Below, piece by piece: positions 1 through 8,898 of a DNA stretch of 64,000 bases. Origin of the DNA: Saprospiraceae bacterium (GTDB lineage Bacteria > Bacteroidota > Bacteroidia > Chitinophagales > Saprospiraceae). Position 1 is the first letter of the stretch, and each line of letters starts with the position of its first letter. The notes beneath the pieces were generated by a model that saw only the letters and a program-made list of their open reading frames with translations, did not search any database and was not told the DNA's origin. The translations under genes were made by a program, and so were the position numbers. Where the stretch lies: the NCBI GenBank assembly GCA_028285545.1, contig JANQPA010000040.1, positions 186,001 to 250,000 of the forward strand. The letters are read 5' to 3'.

Positions 1-297
1 GAGGCAGAACGAATGGCTACTGTCTTACCTTACCCAAGTGCTCTAAAAATGATTAACCAGTGGTTTGAACATGGTCATATCATTACCTTTTTCACCTCCA
101 GGACCGAGGAGCACAGAAATATTACAGAAGACTGGCTAAAAAAGCATAATTTCCATTACCATTACCTTCTTATGAATAAACCGAGAGGAGGGAATTATCA
201 TTGGATAGATAACCATATCGTTAAAGCCACTCGTTTTAAAGGAAAATTTACTGATTTAATAGTCCAAAATCACGACATTGAGGTTTTTAAACCTTAG
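1..297 (+). CDS. HAD-like phosphatase family protein, C-terminal part (5' end outside window)
   Basis: The reading frame is open from base 1, so the N-terminus with the DxD nucleophile motif lies upstream. The visible part has a helix followed by the strand FFTSRTEEHR, which resembles HAD motif II (hydrophobic strand ending in T/S), and then KPRGGNYHWIDNH, which resembles the late motif III/IV acidic loop. Small Bacteroidota proteins of this shape are usually annotated as HAD-like or, loosely, as phosphoheptose-isomerase-associated proteins. The substrate cannot be deduced. It ends 3 bp before a convergent epimerase gene. Confidence 0.6.
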   Translation, partial: EAERMATVLPYPSALKMINQWFEHGHIITFFTSRTEEHRNITEDWLKKHNFHYHYLLMNKPRGGNYHWIDNHIVKATRFKGKFTDLIVQNHDIEVFKP

Positions 298-300
298 CAA

Positions 301-1215
301 CTATATTTTTCTTTTTATCAAATCCTTTACAGCTTCATCTAGTTCCGGAAATTGGAATCTGAATCCTGTTTGACTTAATTTTTCACAGGATACTTTTGTG
401 CTGATTAATACAGTTTGAGATAATTCTCCTAAAAATAACTTCAGGGCAAAAGCAGGTGCCGGAAGCAACAGGAAGGGAAGTCCTCTAGCCTTCCCAAAAG
501 CTCTTATGACAGCTTTATTTCGCAGGCTGTTTGGTCCAACAGCATTATAAACTCCATTTATGTTTTCCTTTTCGATAGCCCAAATAAAGGATTGGCAAAG
601 ATCATCAATATGTATCCAGGAATACCACTGCCGTCCTTTGCCAAAGTATATTCCAAGAAAAAACCGAAGCGGTAACATCATAGGAGGAAGCGCACCTCCC
701 CTGGTAGACAAAACCAGGCCAATTCTTAAGGCTACCCTTCGAATATCTTTATCTAAATCTTTTTCAATACTTTTTTCCCAAATTTTAACACTTTCAGATA
801 AAAATCCCGAACCAGGTTGTGAATTTTCATCAACTAATTCCTCACCACTATCGCCATAATATCCAATACCACTTGCAGAAATAAAAGCTTTAGGCTTGTG
901 CTTGGCTAATTTAAAAGACTTGAAGAGGAGTTGGTTGCTTTTGACCCTACTATCTATAATTAACTTTTTTCGGGCAGCGGTCCATGGCTTATCCGCAATA
1001 CCAGCTCCTGCCAGATTGATTACGAAATCAGCCTTCTGTATTGCTTCCAGGTCAATGGTCATTTTATCCAAATCCCATGCATAGGCAGGGAAATCTTTGT
1101 CCAGTTTTTTTTGTCTGCTTAAATGGATTACTTCATATCCTCTTTTTTTAAGCAAGTTGCTCAGCCTGGAACCAATAAGGCCAGAGCCTCCTCCAATTAA
1201 TACCGTTTGACTCAT
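301..1215 (-). CDS. TIGR01777 family SDR epimerase (YfcH/SDR39U1-like)
   Basis: 304 aa, full length for this family. The N-terminus has the Rossmann nucleotide-binding loop GGGSGLIGSRL (about residues 8-18). SASGIGYYGDSGEE (about 112-125) is the family-specific active-site region, and the last 50 residues (KLSQTGFRFQFPELDEAV) are the DUF1731 tail. It is a cytosolic NAD(P)-binding protein of the extended short-chain dehydrogenase class; the substrate of this family is unknown. It is a single gene, convergent with the HAD-like gene, and its upstream region holds only repeats. The family call is firm, the function is not. Confidence 0.88.
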   Translation of the reverse strand: MSQTVLIGGGSGLIGSRLSNLLKKRGYEVIHLSRQKKLDKDFPAYAWDLDKMTIDLEAIQKADFVINLAGAGIADKPWTAARKKLIIDSRVKSNQLLFKSFKLAKHKPKAFISASGIGYYGDSGEELVDENSQPGSGFLSESVKIWEKSIEKDLDKDIRRVALRIGLVLSTRGGALPPMMLPLRFFLGIYFGKGRQWYSWIHIDDLCQSFIWAIEKENINGVYNAVGPNSLRNKAVIRAFGKARGLPFLLLPAPAFALKLFLGELSQTVLISTKVSCEKLSQTGFRFQFPELDEAVKDLIKRKI

Positions 1216-1646
1216 ATACTATGGTTTGTACTTCCGATCAACAATAAAAGTTTGCAAGTGTTCAAGTTTGCAAGCCTGTCTACCGACAGGTAGATGTTCA
1301 AGTTTGCAAGTTATTAGGATTCAAGAGGTAAATTAATCACAAGACTGTTTCTAATACACTCCTAAGCCTTAAAACAATATTAATTTTTGATAAAATTTCT
1401 CATAACTATCGAAAAGTTATAATTTAGAGAAGTGTTTTGGGAATGGCATCATTTATTGAATACTGCCAAACGGAATTCCCTTCTCTGTTATCAAAAACAA
1501 AAGCTAGTTAATAACCATGAACATTTACAAGGGTACCTGCTTTCCACTTCTATGTGATTTTTCATTTTTTAGATAAGGATTCTTTTAATGCTTCATTGGT
1601 TTACTAGTGAAATTGGACGACTTATTTGTAAACAATAAATTAATCT
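1216..1646. other. Intergenic region with small direct repeats and a REP-like hairpin
   Basis: This 431 bp spacer lies between divergent genes. Three copies of the word AAGTTTGCAAG occur between 1253 and 1312, two of them flanking the hairpin CCTGTCTACCGACAGG. The remaining sequence is AT-rich and presumably holds the promoters of the epimerase gene and the ABC operon. I could not assign a convincing -33/-7 pair and see no ORF. Confidence 0.6.
1247..1312. repeat. GTTCAAGTTTGCAAG direct repeats flanking a small hairpin
   Basis: GTTCAAGTTTGCAAG occurs twice (about 1259 and 1294), and a shorter AAGTTTGCAAG copy sits at about 1249. Between the two longer copies lies the inverted repeat CCTGTC-TACC-GACAGG. 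It resembles REP-like dispersed intergenic elements; without the rest of the genome this cannot be confirmed. Confidence 0.5.
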
Positions 1647-3440
1647 ATGACCATGAATCGCCAACATTTCCCCGCACTTTTTAGTGTAATTATTCTTGCT
1701 TTTACTGTTTTTTCCTGTGGAAACTCAGATAATGAAGGATCTGAAAACCAAATAGACTTTCAACGAACAGATAATTCTGTGGCCATAAGAGTTCTAAATG
1801 ATGCCGATGTTCTTAACCCCATGTTATCTTCCATCAATACCAGTACCATGATTTCTGATCAAGTGTTTCAGTACATGCTGACAAATGATCCGGAAACTCT
1901 GGACTTAGTACCCCAACTAGCAAAATCCAGGCCTGCAGTTGAGAATCTAGAGGATGGACCTTATAAGGGGGGCTTAAAGTTCACCTTTGAAATCCATGAA
2001 GAGGCAGTTTGGGATGACGGTACTCCCGTTACAGGAGAGGATTATGTTTTCACAGTAAAACTTTTAAAGATACCTGGACTGGCTAACCAGAACATTTCTC
2101 TTTATACGGCATTTTTGGTAGATGCCGAAGTCGATGCAGATAATCCGAAGAAATTTCATGTTTATTATAATGAAAGGTCTTGGCAGGCAGAGGAAATAGC
2201 TGGGAATCTATTCCATATCATGCCAAAGCATATTTATGACGAAAATGGTCTATTGGATGATATCCCACTTCGTGATTTGAGCGATACCGAAAAGGCGGCT
2301 CAGTTGGTTGAAAGTTCGGATCAGATTAAGCAATTCATGGATGCTTTCAGCGATCCAAAATTTTCTCGTGAAATCATCACCGGTTGCGGCCCCTATGAGT
2401 TTGAAGAATGGGTAACAGGACAAAGGATTGTCATCAATAAAAAGGACAACTGGTGGGGTAAAGACTTAGCTCCCCAATTTCCAGGACTCCAGGCTTTTCC
2501 TGATCAAATTATCATTAGACCCATTCCTGAAGATCCTACAGCAATAACGGCTATTAAATCCGAAGAAATCGACGTGGTTGTGGGTATCCCTCCGGCAGAT
2601 TATGTCGAAATGGTCAATAATGAGATAGTTACCGACAAATATAATTTATTTACTACTGAGCAGCTGGCTCACTACTTTTTGTATGTTAATACCGAAAAAT
2701 CCCAACTTTCAGATAAAAGAGTAAGAAGAGCTCTTGCTCATTCCCTAAATGTTGATACCATTATTAACCAGGTTTATAAAGGTTTTGGAAAACGTCCGGC
2801 ATCGCCAGTACATCCCATGTCACCTGATTATAACAAAAGTCTTTCCCCTATTGATTTCAATCCACAAAAAGCGATAGCTCTGCTAGAGGAAGCCGGCTGG
2901 AAAGATTCTAATAATAATGGAATTGTAGACAAAACCATTGACGGTAAGCTAACCGAATTGTCTATTGAATATGGACTAGGGGCAAATCGCCCTACCGCTG
3001 AATCTGTGGGGCTCTTGATCAAAGATTTTGCCCTCAAAGTGGGAATAGACATTCAATTGGTTCCTTTGGAATTGACTCAGTGGGTAGCTAGATTAAACCA
3101 AAGAGATTATGACCTTTATTCAGGTGGGCTTCGGCAACAGATTAGATGGAACCCTAGACAAATTTGGCATTCCACTGGCCCTAATCGTACCGCATTTGGT
3201 AATGCACAGATGGATGAAATGATTGATAAAGCTGAATTGATAATGGATGTAGAAGAAAGAAGGCTTATTTATAATGAATTACAGCGGATCATTAATGATG
3301 AACAACCCATCATTTCCCTGATGATTCCACAAAGCCGAATGGCTATTCACAAAAGATTTGAAACTCCATTTACCCCCATTTATCCAAGTTTTTTCCCAAA
3401 TCTGGTCAAGTTAAAAAAAGAACTTGTTGGGAATAAATAG
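1647..3440 (+). CDS. ABC transporter substrate-binding lipoprotein, peptide/nickel family 5 (SBP_bac_5), copy 1
   Basis: 597 aa. The signal peptide ends in a lipobox with Cys24 (FTVFSC), followed by an acidic stretch (GNSDNEGSEN) that could act as a surface-export signal in Bacteroidota. Family landmarks are LNPMLSS near the mature N-terminus, the long DGTPVTGEDYVFTVKLL motif (about residues 125-145), and SDKRVRRALAHSLNVD (about 350-365). The protein captures oligopeptides or similar ligands for the permeases downstream. It is the first gene of a four-gene operon and about half identical by eye to the second binding protein at 4963. ATG codons at residues 1 and 3 are both possible starts. The actual ligand is unknown. 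Confidence 0.85.
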   Translation: MTMNRQHFPALFSVIILAFTVFSCGNSDNEGSENQIDFQRTDNSVAIRVLNDADVLNPMLSSINTSTMISDQVFQYMLTNDPETLDLVPQLAKSRPAVENLEDGPYKGGLKFTFEIHEEAVWDDGTPVTGEDYVFTVKLLKIPGLANQNISLYTAFLVDAEVDADNPKKFHVYYNERSWQAEEIAGNLFHIMPKHIYDENGLLDDIPLRDLSDTEKAAQLVESSDQIKQFMDAFSDPKFSREIITGCGPYEFEEWVTGQRIVINKKDNWWGKDLAPQFPGLQAFPDQIIIRPIPEDPTAITAIKSEEIDVVVGIPPADYVEMVNNEIVTDKYNLFTTEQLAHYFLYVNTEKSQLSDKRVRRALAHSLNVDTIINQVYKGFGKRPASPVHPMSPDYNKSLSPIDFNPQKAIALLEEAGWKDSNNNGIVDKTIDGKLTELSIEYGLGANRPTAESVGLLIKDFALKVGIDIQLVPLELTQWVARLNQRDYDLYSGGLRQQIRWNPRQIWHSTGPNRTAFGNAQMDEMIDKAELIMDVEERRLIYNELQRIINDEQPIISLMIPQSRMAIHKRFETPFTPIYPSFFPNLVKLKKELVGNK

Positions 3441-3456
3441 GACAGCGGAACAAAAA

Positions 3457-3508
3457 TTAATTTACCTATGGTTTGCCATCGGCCGATGGCAAACCATAGG
3501 TAAATTAA
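3457..3508. terminator. Perfect 52-bp palindrome between operon genes
   Basis: Arms 3457-3482 and 3483-3508 are exact reverse complements with no spacer; the centre reads GCCATCGGCCGATGGC. It lies between the stop of the first binding protein (3440) and the start of the permease (3540), inside what looks like one operon. There is no U-tract. It may attenuate transcription or stabilise the upstream mRNA. The palindrome is certain; its role is inferred. Confidence 0.6.
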
Positions 3509-3539
3509 ACATTTAAGGGACGCTCTCAATAATCGGGAT

Positions 3540-4955
3540 ATGTTACAGTACATTATAAAAAGATTACTATTGTCGATTTTTACTCTTTGGGTGATCTCTT
3601 TGATCGCCTTTGGCATTAGTAAATTATCCGCTGGCGATCCCGTAGACATCATCCTCAATAAAGGTAATGAAGAAGGCAGTTTGCAGGATCGTATTTATCT
3701 GATTTCCTATAAAGCTACAGCTCAGAAATTTGGTCTGGATAAGCCTACTTTTTATTTTTCGATAAGTCCAAAAGCTTACCCAGATACTTTATATCGCATT
3801 TATCCTCAAAATAAAAGGGTAACCCTACGCAGATGGGTGGCTCAGTATGGAAACTGGCCCAATGTGTCAACCTTTATTCAAAATTGTGAGGATCTGGAAA
3901 ACAATATCCAAAAAGTTTCTCGACTGCATCGGTCTGACAGCCTTATTCAATTGAGAAATACTTATTCTTTGCTGAAAACCAGATATAAAAAAGATGATAC
4001 AGATGTTCTGGTATCCAAAGTTGTCCGACAAATTAAAAACGATTCTCTGCTAAAGGCCAATTTTTTTGACCAGGGACAAAAAATAAATACCTCCTATCAA
4101 TCAATTATTAAAAACAAAGACAAAAAAGGTCTCTATCTCCCTTCATTCAATTGGTATGGTTTCGATAATCAATATCATAACTGGCTGAAAAGCATGTGGT
4201 CAGGCGAGCTGGGCATTTCCTATAATGAGCAGCGTCCGGTGAGCAAAAAACTCAATGAAGCCATTTGGATAACCATCCAAATGAATCTAATGGCTATTAG
4301 CCTAGCTTTTATCATTGCTATTCCTATTGGAATTCATTCAGCCAGAAAAAGAGGGAAATCTTTTGATAAGTATACTAATTTGCTGCTCTTTTTTTTATAC
4401 TCCATCCCTACTTTTTGGATTGCCACTATGGCTTTAATTTTTTTAACTACCGCTGAATACGGAATGGATTTTTTTCCCTCTATGGGTTTGGGGAATGTAT
4501 CTAGAAATGCCTCTGGCTGGGAGCAATTTACCACCCGTATTGAGCATCTTATTTTACCAGTATTGTGTATTGCGGTAGGAAGTGTAGCTTTCATAGCTCG
4601 ACAGGTTAGAGGGTCTATGCAGGAAGTATTACAACAAGATTATATCCGAACGGCCAGGGCAAAGGGTTTATCAGAAGGAAGAGTTATCTGGAGGCATGCG
4701 TTTAGAAATGCATTATTTCCATTAATCACGCTTGTAGCCAATATTATTCCAGCTTTAATAACGGGGTCTATTGTTATTGAACGCATTTTTAATATACCAG
4801 GGATGGGGTTTGTTACCATTGAAGCTATTTTTAAGAGAGATTGGCCCGTCGTCTATGCCGTTCTTATGATTGGTGCCATATTAACAGTGTTGGGTATTTT
4901 GTTAACAGATATTTTATATGCACTTGCTGATCCCAGAATTAAATTTAAAAAATAA
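3540..4955 (+). CDS. ABC transporter permease, DppB/OppB type, with large extracytoplasmic insert
   Basis: 471 aa against about 310-340 for ordinary DppB/OppB. TM1 is at about residues 9-29. A hydrophilic segment to about residue 235, rich in charged residues, should lie in the periplasm, and five more membrane helices follow. The cytoplasmic EAA loop is visible as RTARAKGLSEGRVIWRHAF (about 367-385), the contact site for the ATPase. It forms the channel with the permease at 6767. No ATP-binding subunit is encoded nearby. The start is the ATG at 3540, right after the long palindrome. The next gene begins 7 bp after its stop. Confidence 0.85.
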   Translation: MLQYIIKRLLLSIFTLWVISLIAFGISKLSAGDPVDIILNKGNEEGSLQDRIYLISYKATAQKFGLDKPTFYFSISPKAYPDTLYRIYPQNKRVTLRRWVAQYGNWPNVSTFIQNCEDLENNIQKVSRLHRSDSLIQLRNTYSLLKTRYKKDDTDVLVSKVVRQIKNDSLLKANFFDQGQKINTSYQSIIKNKDKKGLYLPSFNWYGFDNQYHNWLKSMWSGELGISYNEQRPVSKKLNEAIWITIQMNLMAISLAFIIAIPIGIHSARKRGKSFDKYTNLLLFFLYSIPTFWIATMALIFLTTAEYGMDFFPSMGLGNVSRNASGWEQFTTRIEHLILPVLCIAVGSVAFIARQVRGSMQEVLQQDYIRTARAKGLSEGRVIWRHAFRNALFPLITLVANIIPALITGSIVIERIFNIPGMGFVTIEAIFKRDWPVVYAVLMIGAILTVLGILLTDILYALADPRIKFKK

Positions 4956-4962
4956 TCGTCCT

Positions 4963-6729
4963 ATGAATTCTTACTACTTTTCTCGTATTGTATTCTTTTA
5001 TTTGATGATTTGCCTGGTGGCCTGTCAAAAAACGAGCAGTGAAGGGACAGAAGCAGCTATTGATTATAAAAGGACAGATAATTCCGTTGTCATGCGTCTG
5101 TTGGGTGATGCGGATCTTCTTAACCCACAACTTACCACTAACAATTCCAGTATTCTAGCCATTAATCAGGTTTATCAATATTTATTGGCTATTGATCCTA
5201 TAAGCCTGGAACTCATCCCCCAGTTGGCAAAATCTCGCCCTGGTATTAAAAATATCGAGAATGGTCCTTACAAAGGAGGAGTAAAATTCACTTTTGAAAT
5301 CCATGACGAAGCCGTATGGGATGATGGCAAAGCCATTACTGCCGAAGATTATATTTTTTCAGCAAAAGTCATGTCTATCCCTGGTTTGGCCGATCCAAAT
5401 CTCCAGGCATCGATGACTTATTTCAAGCAAGTTGAGATTGATCCGGATAATCCCAAAAAGTTCGATGTCATTTTTAATAAAAAATATATTCTGGCAGAAG
5501 CAGTTGCTGGTAATCATTTACACGTTTTACCAAAACACATTTATGATGAAGAGGGTCTTCTGGATGATATTCCTCTAGTCGATTTAACTGATCTTGATAA
5601 AGCAACAGACCTGGCCTCATCTTCTGATAACATCAAACAATTTATGGAGGTCTTTGCGAGTCCGGAATTTACGCGAGAGAAGATTATTGGCAGTGGACCT
5701 TATTCCTTTACCAGCTGGACTCCGGGTCAGGAAATAGTACTTGATAGAAAAGAGGATTGGTGGGCTGATGATTTACAAGAGGATTATTTGGGTCTACAGG
5801 CTTTTCCCGATCAAATTATTTTTAAACCTATTCCTGAAAATGCTACTGCAATCACAGGTATTAAAGGAGAAGAATTGGATGTAGTAATCAGGATACAGCC
5901 TGATGACTTTGTCAGCATCCAAAATCAGGATATTGTCACTTCCAAATATAACCTGCATGCTCCGGAAAATTTAGCCTTCTATTTTCTGTATTTAAATACT
6001 GGCAAACCAAATTTAAGTGACAAAAGGGTAAGAAAAGCCCTAGCTCATGCTGTTAATGTTGACACCCTAATCAACCGAATGTTTATGGGCTTAGCTAAAA
6101 AAATAGCTTCTCCGGTGGCATATTCCACTCCTGATTATCATAAAGAATTACAACCCCTTCCTTATGATCCAGAAAAAGCAAAAGCCTTATTGAAGGAGGC
6201 AGGCTGGGAGGATTCCAATAATAATGGCATAGTTGACAAAATGCTAAATGGTGAATTAACAGAACTCAGCCTGGAATATCATCATATAAACAGAGCTTCT
6301 TCTGAAGCCAATGCAATTGTGGTTAAAGACTTTGCTTCGGAGATTGGAATAGATATTCAATTAACTCCTGTTTCACACAGTACTGGTATACAACTTTTAA
6401 ATAATAAAGACTACGATATCTACTCAGGAGGTCTAGGCCAACTACCCATTTGGCTTCCCCGGCAAAATTGGCATTCTGAAGGTAGAGATCGTACCAGTTT
6501 TGGTTCTACTTATACAGATGAATTAATTGAAAGGAGTGAACTTGCCGAAGATCCGGAAGAAAGGAAAAAAATATATCAGGAGTTACAACAAATTATTTAT
6601 GATGAACAACCTGTTATATTTTTATTTTCCCCACAAAATCCAATTGCGATACACAAAAGATTTGAAACCCCATTAAGCTCTTATTATCCTGGGGTATTTC
6701 CGAATTTACTCAAAATAAAGAATAAATAA
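4963..6729 (+). CDS. ABC transporter substrate-binding lipoprotein, peptide/nickel family 5, copy 2
   Basis: 588 aa from the ATG at 4963. An in-frame ATG at 4918 would lie inside the permease gene and put 15 residues before the signal peptide, so I reject it. The lipobox is ICLVAC, with Cys21. The same landmarks as copy 1 are present: LNPQLTT, DGKAITAEDYIFSAKVM and SDKRVRKALAHAVNVD. Both C-termini have IAIHKRFETP or a near copy. It arose by duplication and divergence of the binding protein, which suggests two ligand specificities feeding one channel. The gene is 7 bp downstream of the first permease and 37 bp upstream of the second. Confidence 0.85.
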   Translation: MNSYYFSRIVFFYLMICLVACQKTSSEGTEAAIDYKRTDNSVVMRLLGDADLLNPQLTTNNSSILAINQVYQYLLAIDPISLELIPQLAKSRPGIKNIENGPYKGGVKFTFEIHDEAVWDDGKAITAEDYIFSAKVMSIPGLADPNLQASMTYFKQVEIDPDNPKKFDVIFNKKYILAEAVAGNHLHVLPKHIYDEEGLLDDIPLVDLTDLDKATDLASSSDNIKQFMEVFASPEFTREKIIGSGPYSFTSWTPGQEIVLDRKEDWWADDLQEDYLGLQAFPDQIIFKPIPENATAITGIKGEELDVVIRIQPDDFVSIQNQDIVTSKYNLHAPENLAFYFLYLNTGKPNLSDKRVRKALAHAVNVDTLINRMFMGLAKKIASPVAYSTPDYHKELQPLPYDPEKAKALLKEAGWEDSNNNGIVDKMLNGELTELSLEYHHINRASSEANAIVVKDFASEIGIDIQLTPVSHSTGIQLLNNKDYDIYSGGLGQLPIWLPRQNWHSEGRDRTSFGSTYTDELIERSELAEDPEERKKIYQELQQIIYDEQPVIFLFSPQNPIAIHKRFETPLSSYYPGVFPNLLKIKNK

Positions 6730-6766
6730 TTCTTCGAATTAAAATTATTCTGAATATAATAATTTC

Positions 6767-8065
6767 ATGTTCTGGAAGTCCAAAAAATTAAAGAAAAGAA
6801 TTGAAACCGATAAGGGAATGTCTTATGGCAAAATCGTATTTAAGCGGTTTAGAAGGGATTCTCTTACCCGATGGTCACTTCGACTTTTCTATTTATTGGT
6901 TTTTGTAGGACTTTTTTCAGATTTCATAGCTAATGAAAAGCCAATATACTGCAAGGTAGACGGAAAAACTCATTATCCAATCGTTGAGGATTATTTGGTA
7001 AACCTGGGTTTGCTAGATCCAATGAACACATTAGGACGCCCAAACTGGCGAACATTAGAGCATCAGGGGCTGGTTCTGCCAATAATTCCTTATTCAGCAC
7101 ATAAGCCGGACCAGAAGAATATGGGTTTTTCTAGTCCTTTTGGGAAGCAAAATATTGAATCGTCAAGATATCGCCATTGGCTGGGAACGGACAGAATTGG
7201 CCGGGATTTGGCAGCAGGTCTTGTTGCCGGGACCCGGATTGCCTTGGCAGTGGGCATTATCGCAATGGGTATCGCCTCTTTAATTGGAATTGTTCTAGGT
7301 TTGTTAGCCGGTTATTTTGGCGATAATCAGGTCAGAATAAGCCTTCTTAGGGTTGTATTGATACTTATAGGTTTGTGCATTGGGTTGTTTTGGGGTTTCA
7401 TCAGTAGAAGTTATGCTTTGAAAGAAGGAGCATTAGGAATACAAATCCTCATCAGCCTGGGAATTTTGTTGCTATGTGTTTTGGGGTTTTTTGGCTTAAG
7501 CCGATTGATGGAAAACATGATTCCTGGTATGAAGAAGGTATACCTACCCTTTGATCTGATTATCATGAGAATGGTAGAAATCGTAGATGCGATGCCAGCT
7601 ATATTATTGATTCTTGCGGCGACTTCAATAATCCGAAATCCTTCCATTTATAATGTAATGATCATTATTGGTCTGGTAAGTTGGACAACCATCGCCAGAT
7701 TTGTCAGGGCAGAAGTCATAAAAGTACGCGAACAAGATTATATTCAGGCAGCCAAAGCGCTCGCCTATTCAGATTTTCGGATAATTACAAGGCATATTTT
7801 ACCGAATAGTATTGGACCTGTTTTGATTGTCATCGCCTTTGGAATGGCTGGAGCGATACTAGCCGAAGCTACCATCTCCTTTTTAGGCATCGGATTAGAT
7901 GATGAAGACATCACCTGGGGATACCTCTTAAACCAGGCACGAGGTCAGGCTTCAGCATGGTGGCTGGCTATTTTTCCGGGAATTGCCATTTTTATAACCG
8001 TGACATTATTTAATCTTTTAGGGGAAGGTTTGACCAAAGCATTGAATCCAAAATTAGATACATAA
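6767..8065 (+). CDS. ABC transporter permease, DppC/OppC type, with extra internal membrane helices
   Basis: 432 aa against about 280-310 for typical DppC. The N-terminus has a cytoplasmic basic tail, TM1 (about residues 33-53) and a periplasmic segment ending in the family motif HWLGTDRIGRD (about 136-146). After GLLAGYFG an insert of about 80 residues adds two hydrophobic segments (about 190-245) before the usual RMVEIVDAMPAILLIL. The EAA loop is YIQAAKALAYSDFRIITRHILP (about 325-345). It is the partner of the 3540 permease and the last gene of the operon, followed by a strong hairpin terminator. The ATPase must be encoded elsewhere. Confidence 0.85.
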   Translation: MFWKSKKLKKRIETDKGMSYGKIVFKRFRRDSLTRWSLRLFYLLVFVGLFSDFIANEKPIYCKVDGKTHYPIVEDYLVNLGLLDPMNTLGRPNWRTLEHQGLVLPIIPYSAHKPDQKNMGFSSPFGKQNIESSRYRHWLGTDRIGRDLAAGLVAGTRIALAVGIIAMGIASLIGIVLGLLAGYFGDNQVRISLLRVVLILIGLCIGLFWGFISRSYALKEGALGIQILISLGILLLCVLGFFGLSRLMENMIPGMKKVYLPFDLIIMRMVEIVDAMPAILLILAATSIIRNPSIYNVMIIIGLVSWTTIARFVRAEVIKVREQDYIQAAKALAYSDFRIITRHILPNSIGPVLIVIAFGMAGAILAEATISFLGIGLDDEDITWGYLLNQARGQASAWWLAIFPGIAIFITVTLFNLLGEGLTKALNPKLDT

Positions 8066-8074
8066 TTCTTTTAC

Positions 8075-8131
8075 TTAGAGGGGCTAAAATGCTTGGCGGC
8101 CGCTGGCCGCCAAGCATTTTAGCCCCTCTAA
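8075..8131. terminator. Bidirectional terminator, 27-bp stem with 3-nt loop
   Basis: Arms 8075-8101 and 8105-8131 are exact reverse complements around the loop GCT. It lies between the convergent ends of the ABC permease gene and the small lipoprotein gene. The inner part of the stem is GC-rich (GGCGGCC) and the outer part mixed. Confidence 0.8.
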
Positions 8132-8147
8132 TTGAAAAATTTAAGGC

Positions 8148-8348
8148 TTATTTTTTCCTCATTTTTTTAGAAAACAGATGTTGTTTTCCTTTTTTTCCTT
8201 TTAATTGGCCTTTTTTATTAGTTTTGGCGGTGATATTATCCTGAGCAGGACATCCTACACCACGGGCGCATGAGGAAGTTGAAGAAATCATGAATGCAGA
8301 AAAGGCCAGAAACAGGCAAATTTTAAGGAAACTAGCGCGATTTTTCAT
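8148..8348 (-). CDS. Small basic lipoprotein-like protein
   Basis: 66 aa. It has a hydrophobic signal (residues 8-22) followed by SSTSSC with Cys27 as a plausible lipidation site, then a very basic tail with KGQLKGKKGK and ending KKMRKK. No family is recognised. Mature size would be about 40 residues, 14 or so of them lysine or arginine, so it could bind an acidic cell-wall polymer or nucleic acid; that is speculation. The gene is alone, convergent with the ABC operon and divergent from HU. Confidence 0.55.
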   Translation of the reverse strand: MKNRASFLKICLFLAFSAFMISSTSSCARGVGCPAQDNITAKTNKKGQLKGKKGKQHLFSKKMRKK

Positions 8349-8457
8349 AGATTGGAGATTTTATTGCTACAAATATCTTAATTTCAAATAATATTCTAGG
8401 ATTTAGGCTCATTTAAGTTTTCATTTTAAAAAGCCTTGCCTATTTTTGACGCAAAAC

Positions 8458-8488
8458 TTGGTTTTACGAACCGAAGCATCTATTTTTG
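8458..8488 (+). promoter_or_regulatory. Bacteroidota-type promoter of the HU gene
   Basis: TTG at 8458-8460, 20 bases of spacing, then TATTTTTG at 8481-8488. This fits the Bacteroidota primary-sigma consensus TTTG / TAnnTTTG. The ATG at 8518 follows about 30 bases later, consistent with a short leader. A second TATTTTTG lies at 8441 without a good -33 partner. Confidence 0.6.
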
Positions 8489-8517
8489 ATCTCATTTTTA
8501 ATTTAAAAAGTTTCGAA

Positions 8518-8790
8518 ATGAATAAAGGAGATTTGATTAACAAAATTGCAGAAACTGCAAATCTTAACAAGACTCAGGCCGGTGAAGCTCTAAACGCTGT
8601 TCTTGATGGTATCGCTGATTCACTAAAAGATGGTGATAAGGTTACCCTCATCGGTTTCGGTACTTTTTCTGTGTCTAAGCGTGAGGCACGCACCGGAAGA
8701 AACCCACAAACAGGAGCTACTATCCAAATTGCAGCAAAAAATGTTGTTAAGTTTAAGCCTGGCAAAGAACTTTCTGATTCAGTAAACTAA
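8518..8790 (+). CDS. hup: HU family DNA-binding protein
   Basis: 90 aa, the normal HU length. It is a histone-like dimeric protein that bends and compacts DNA. Visible landmarks are MNKGDLINKIAE at the N-terminus, GFGTFSVSKREARTGRNPQTG with the conserved arm RNPQTG, and FKPGKELSDSVN at the C-terminus. I start at the ATG at 8518: an upstream in-frame ATG-like start at 8446 would add 24 residues foreign to the family and would lie upstream of the promoter. A terminator follows at 8816. Confidence 0.95.
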   Translation: MNKGDLINKIAETANLNKTQAGEALNAVLDGIADSLKDGDKVTLIGFGTFSVSKREARTGRNPQTGATIQIAAKNVVKFKPGKELSDSVN

Positions 8791-8815
8791 GCCAGTTTCT
8801 AAACATAATCCTTAT

Positions 8816-8856
8816 AAAAAGGGCAATCTGCATGGGTTTCAGATTGCCCTTTTTTC
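8816..8856 (+). terminator. Rho-independent terminator of the HU gene
   Basis: 15-bp stem, 8816-8830 with 8840-8854, loop of 9 nt. The left arm starts with five A and the right arm runs into TTTTTT, the classic intrinsic terminator. Confidence 0.85.
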
Positions 8857-8898
8857 TTTTACCTTTGCGCTAATAGTCACTTCTACAAAAACCAACTT

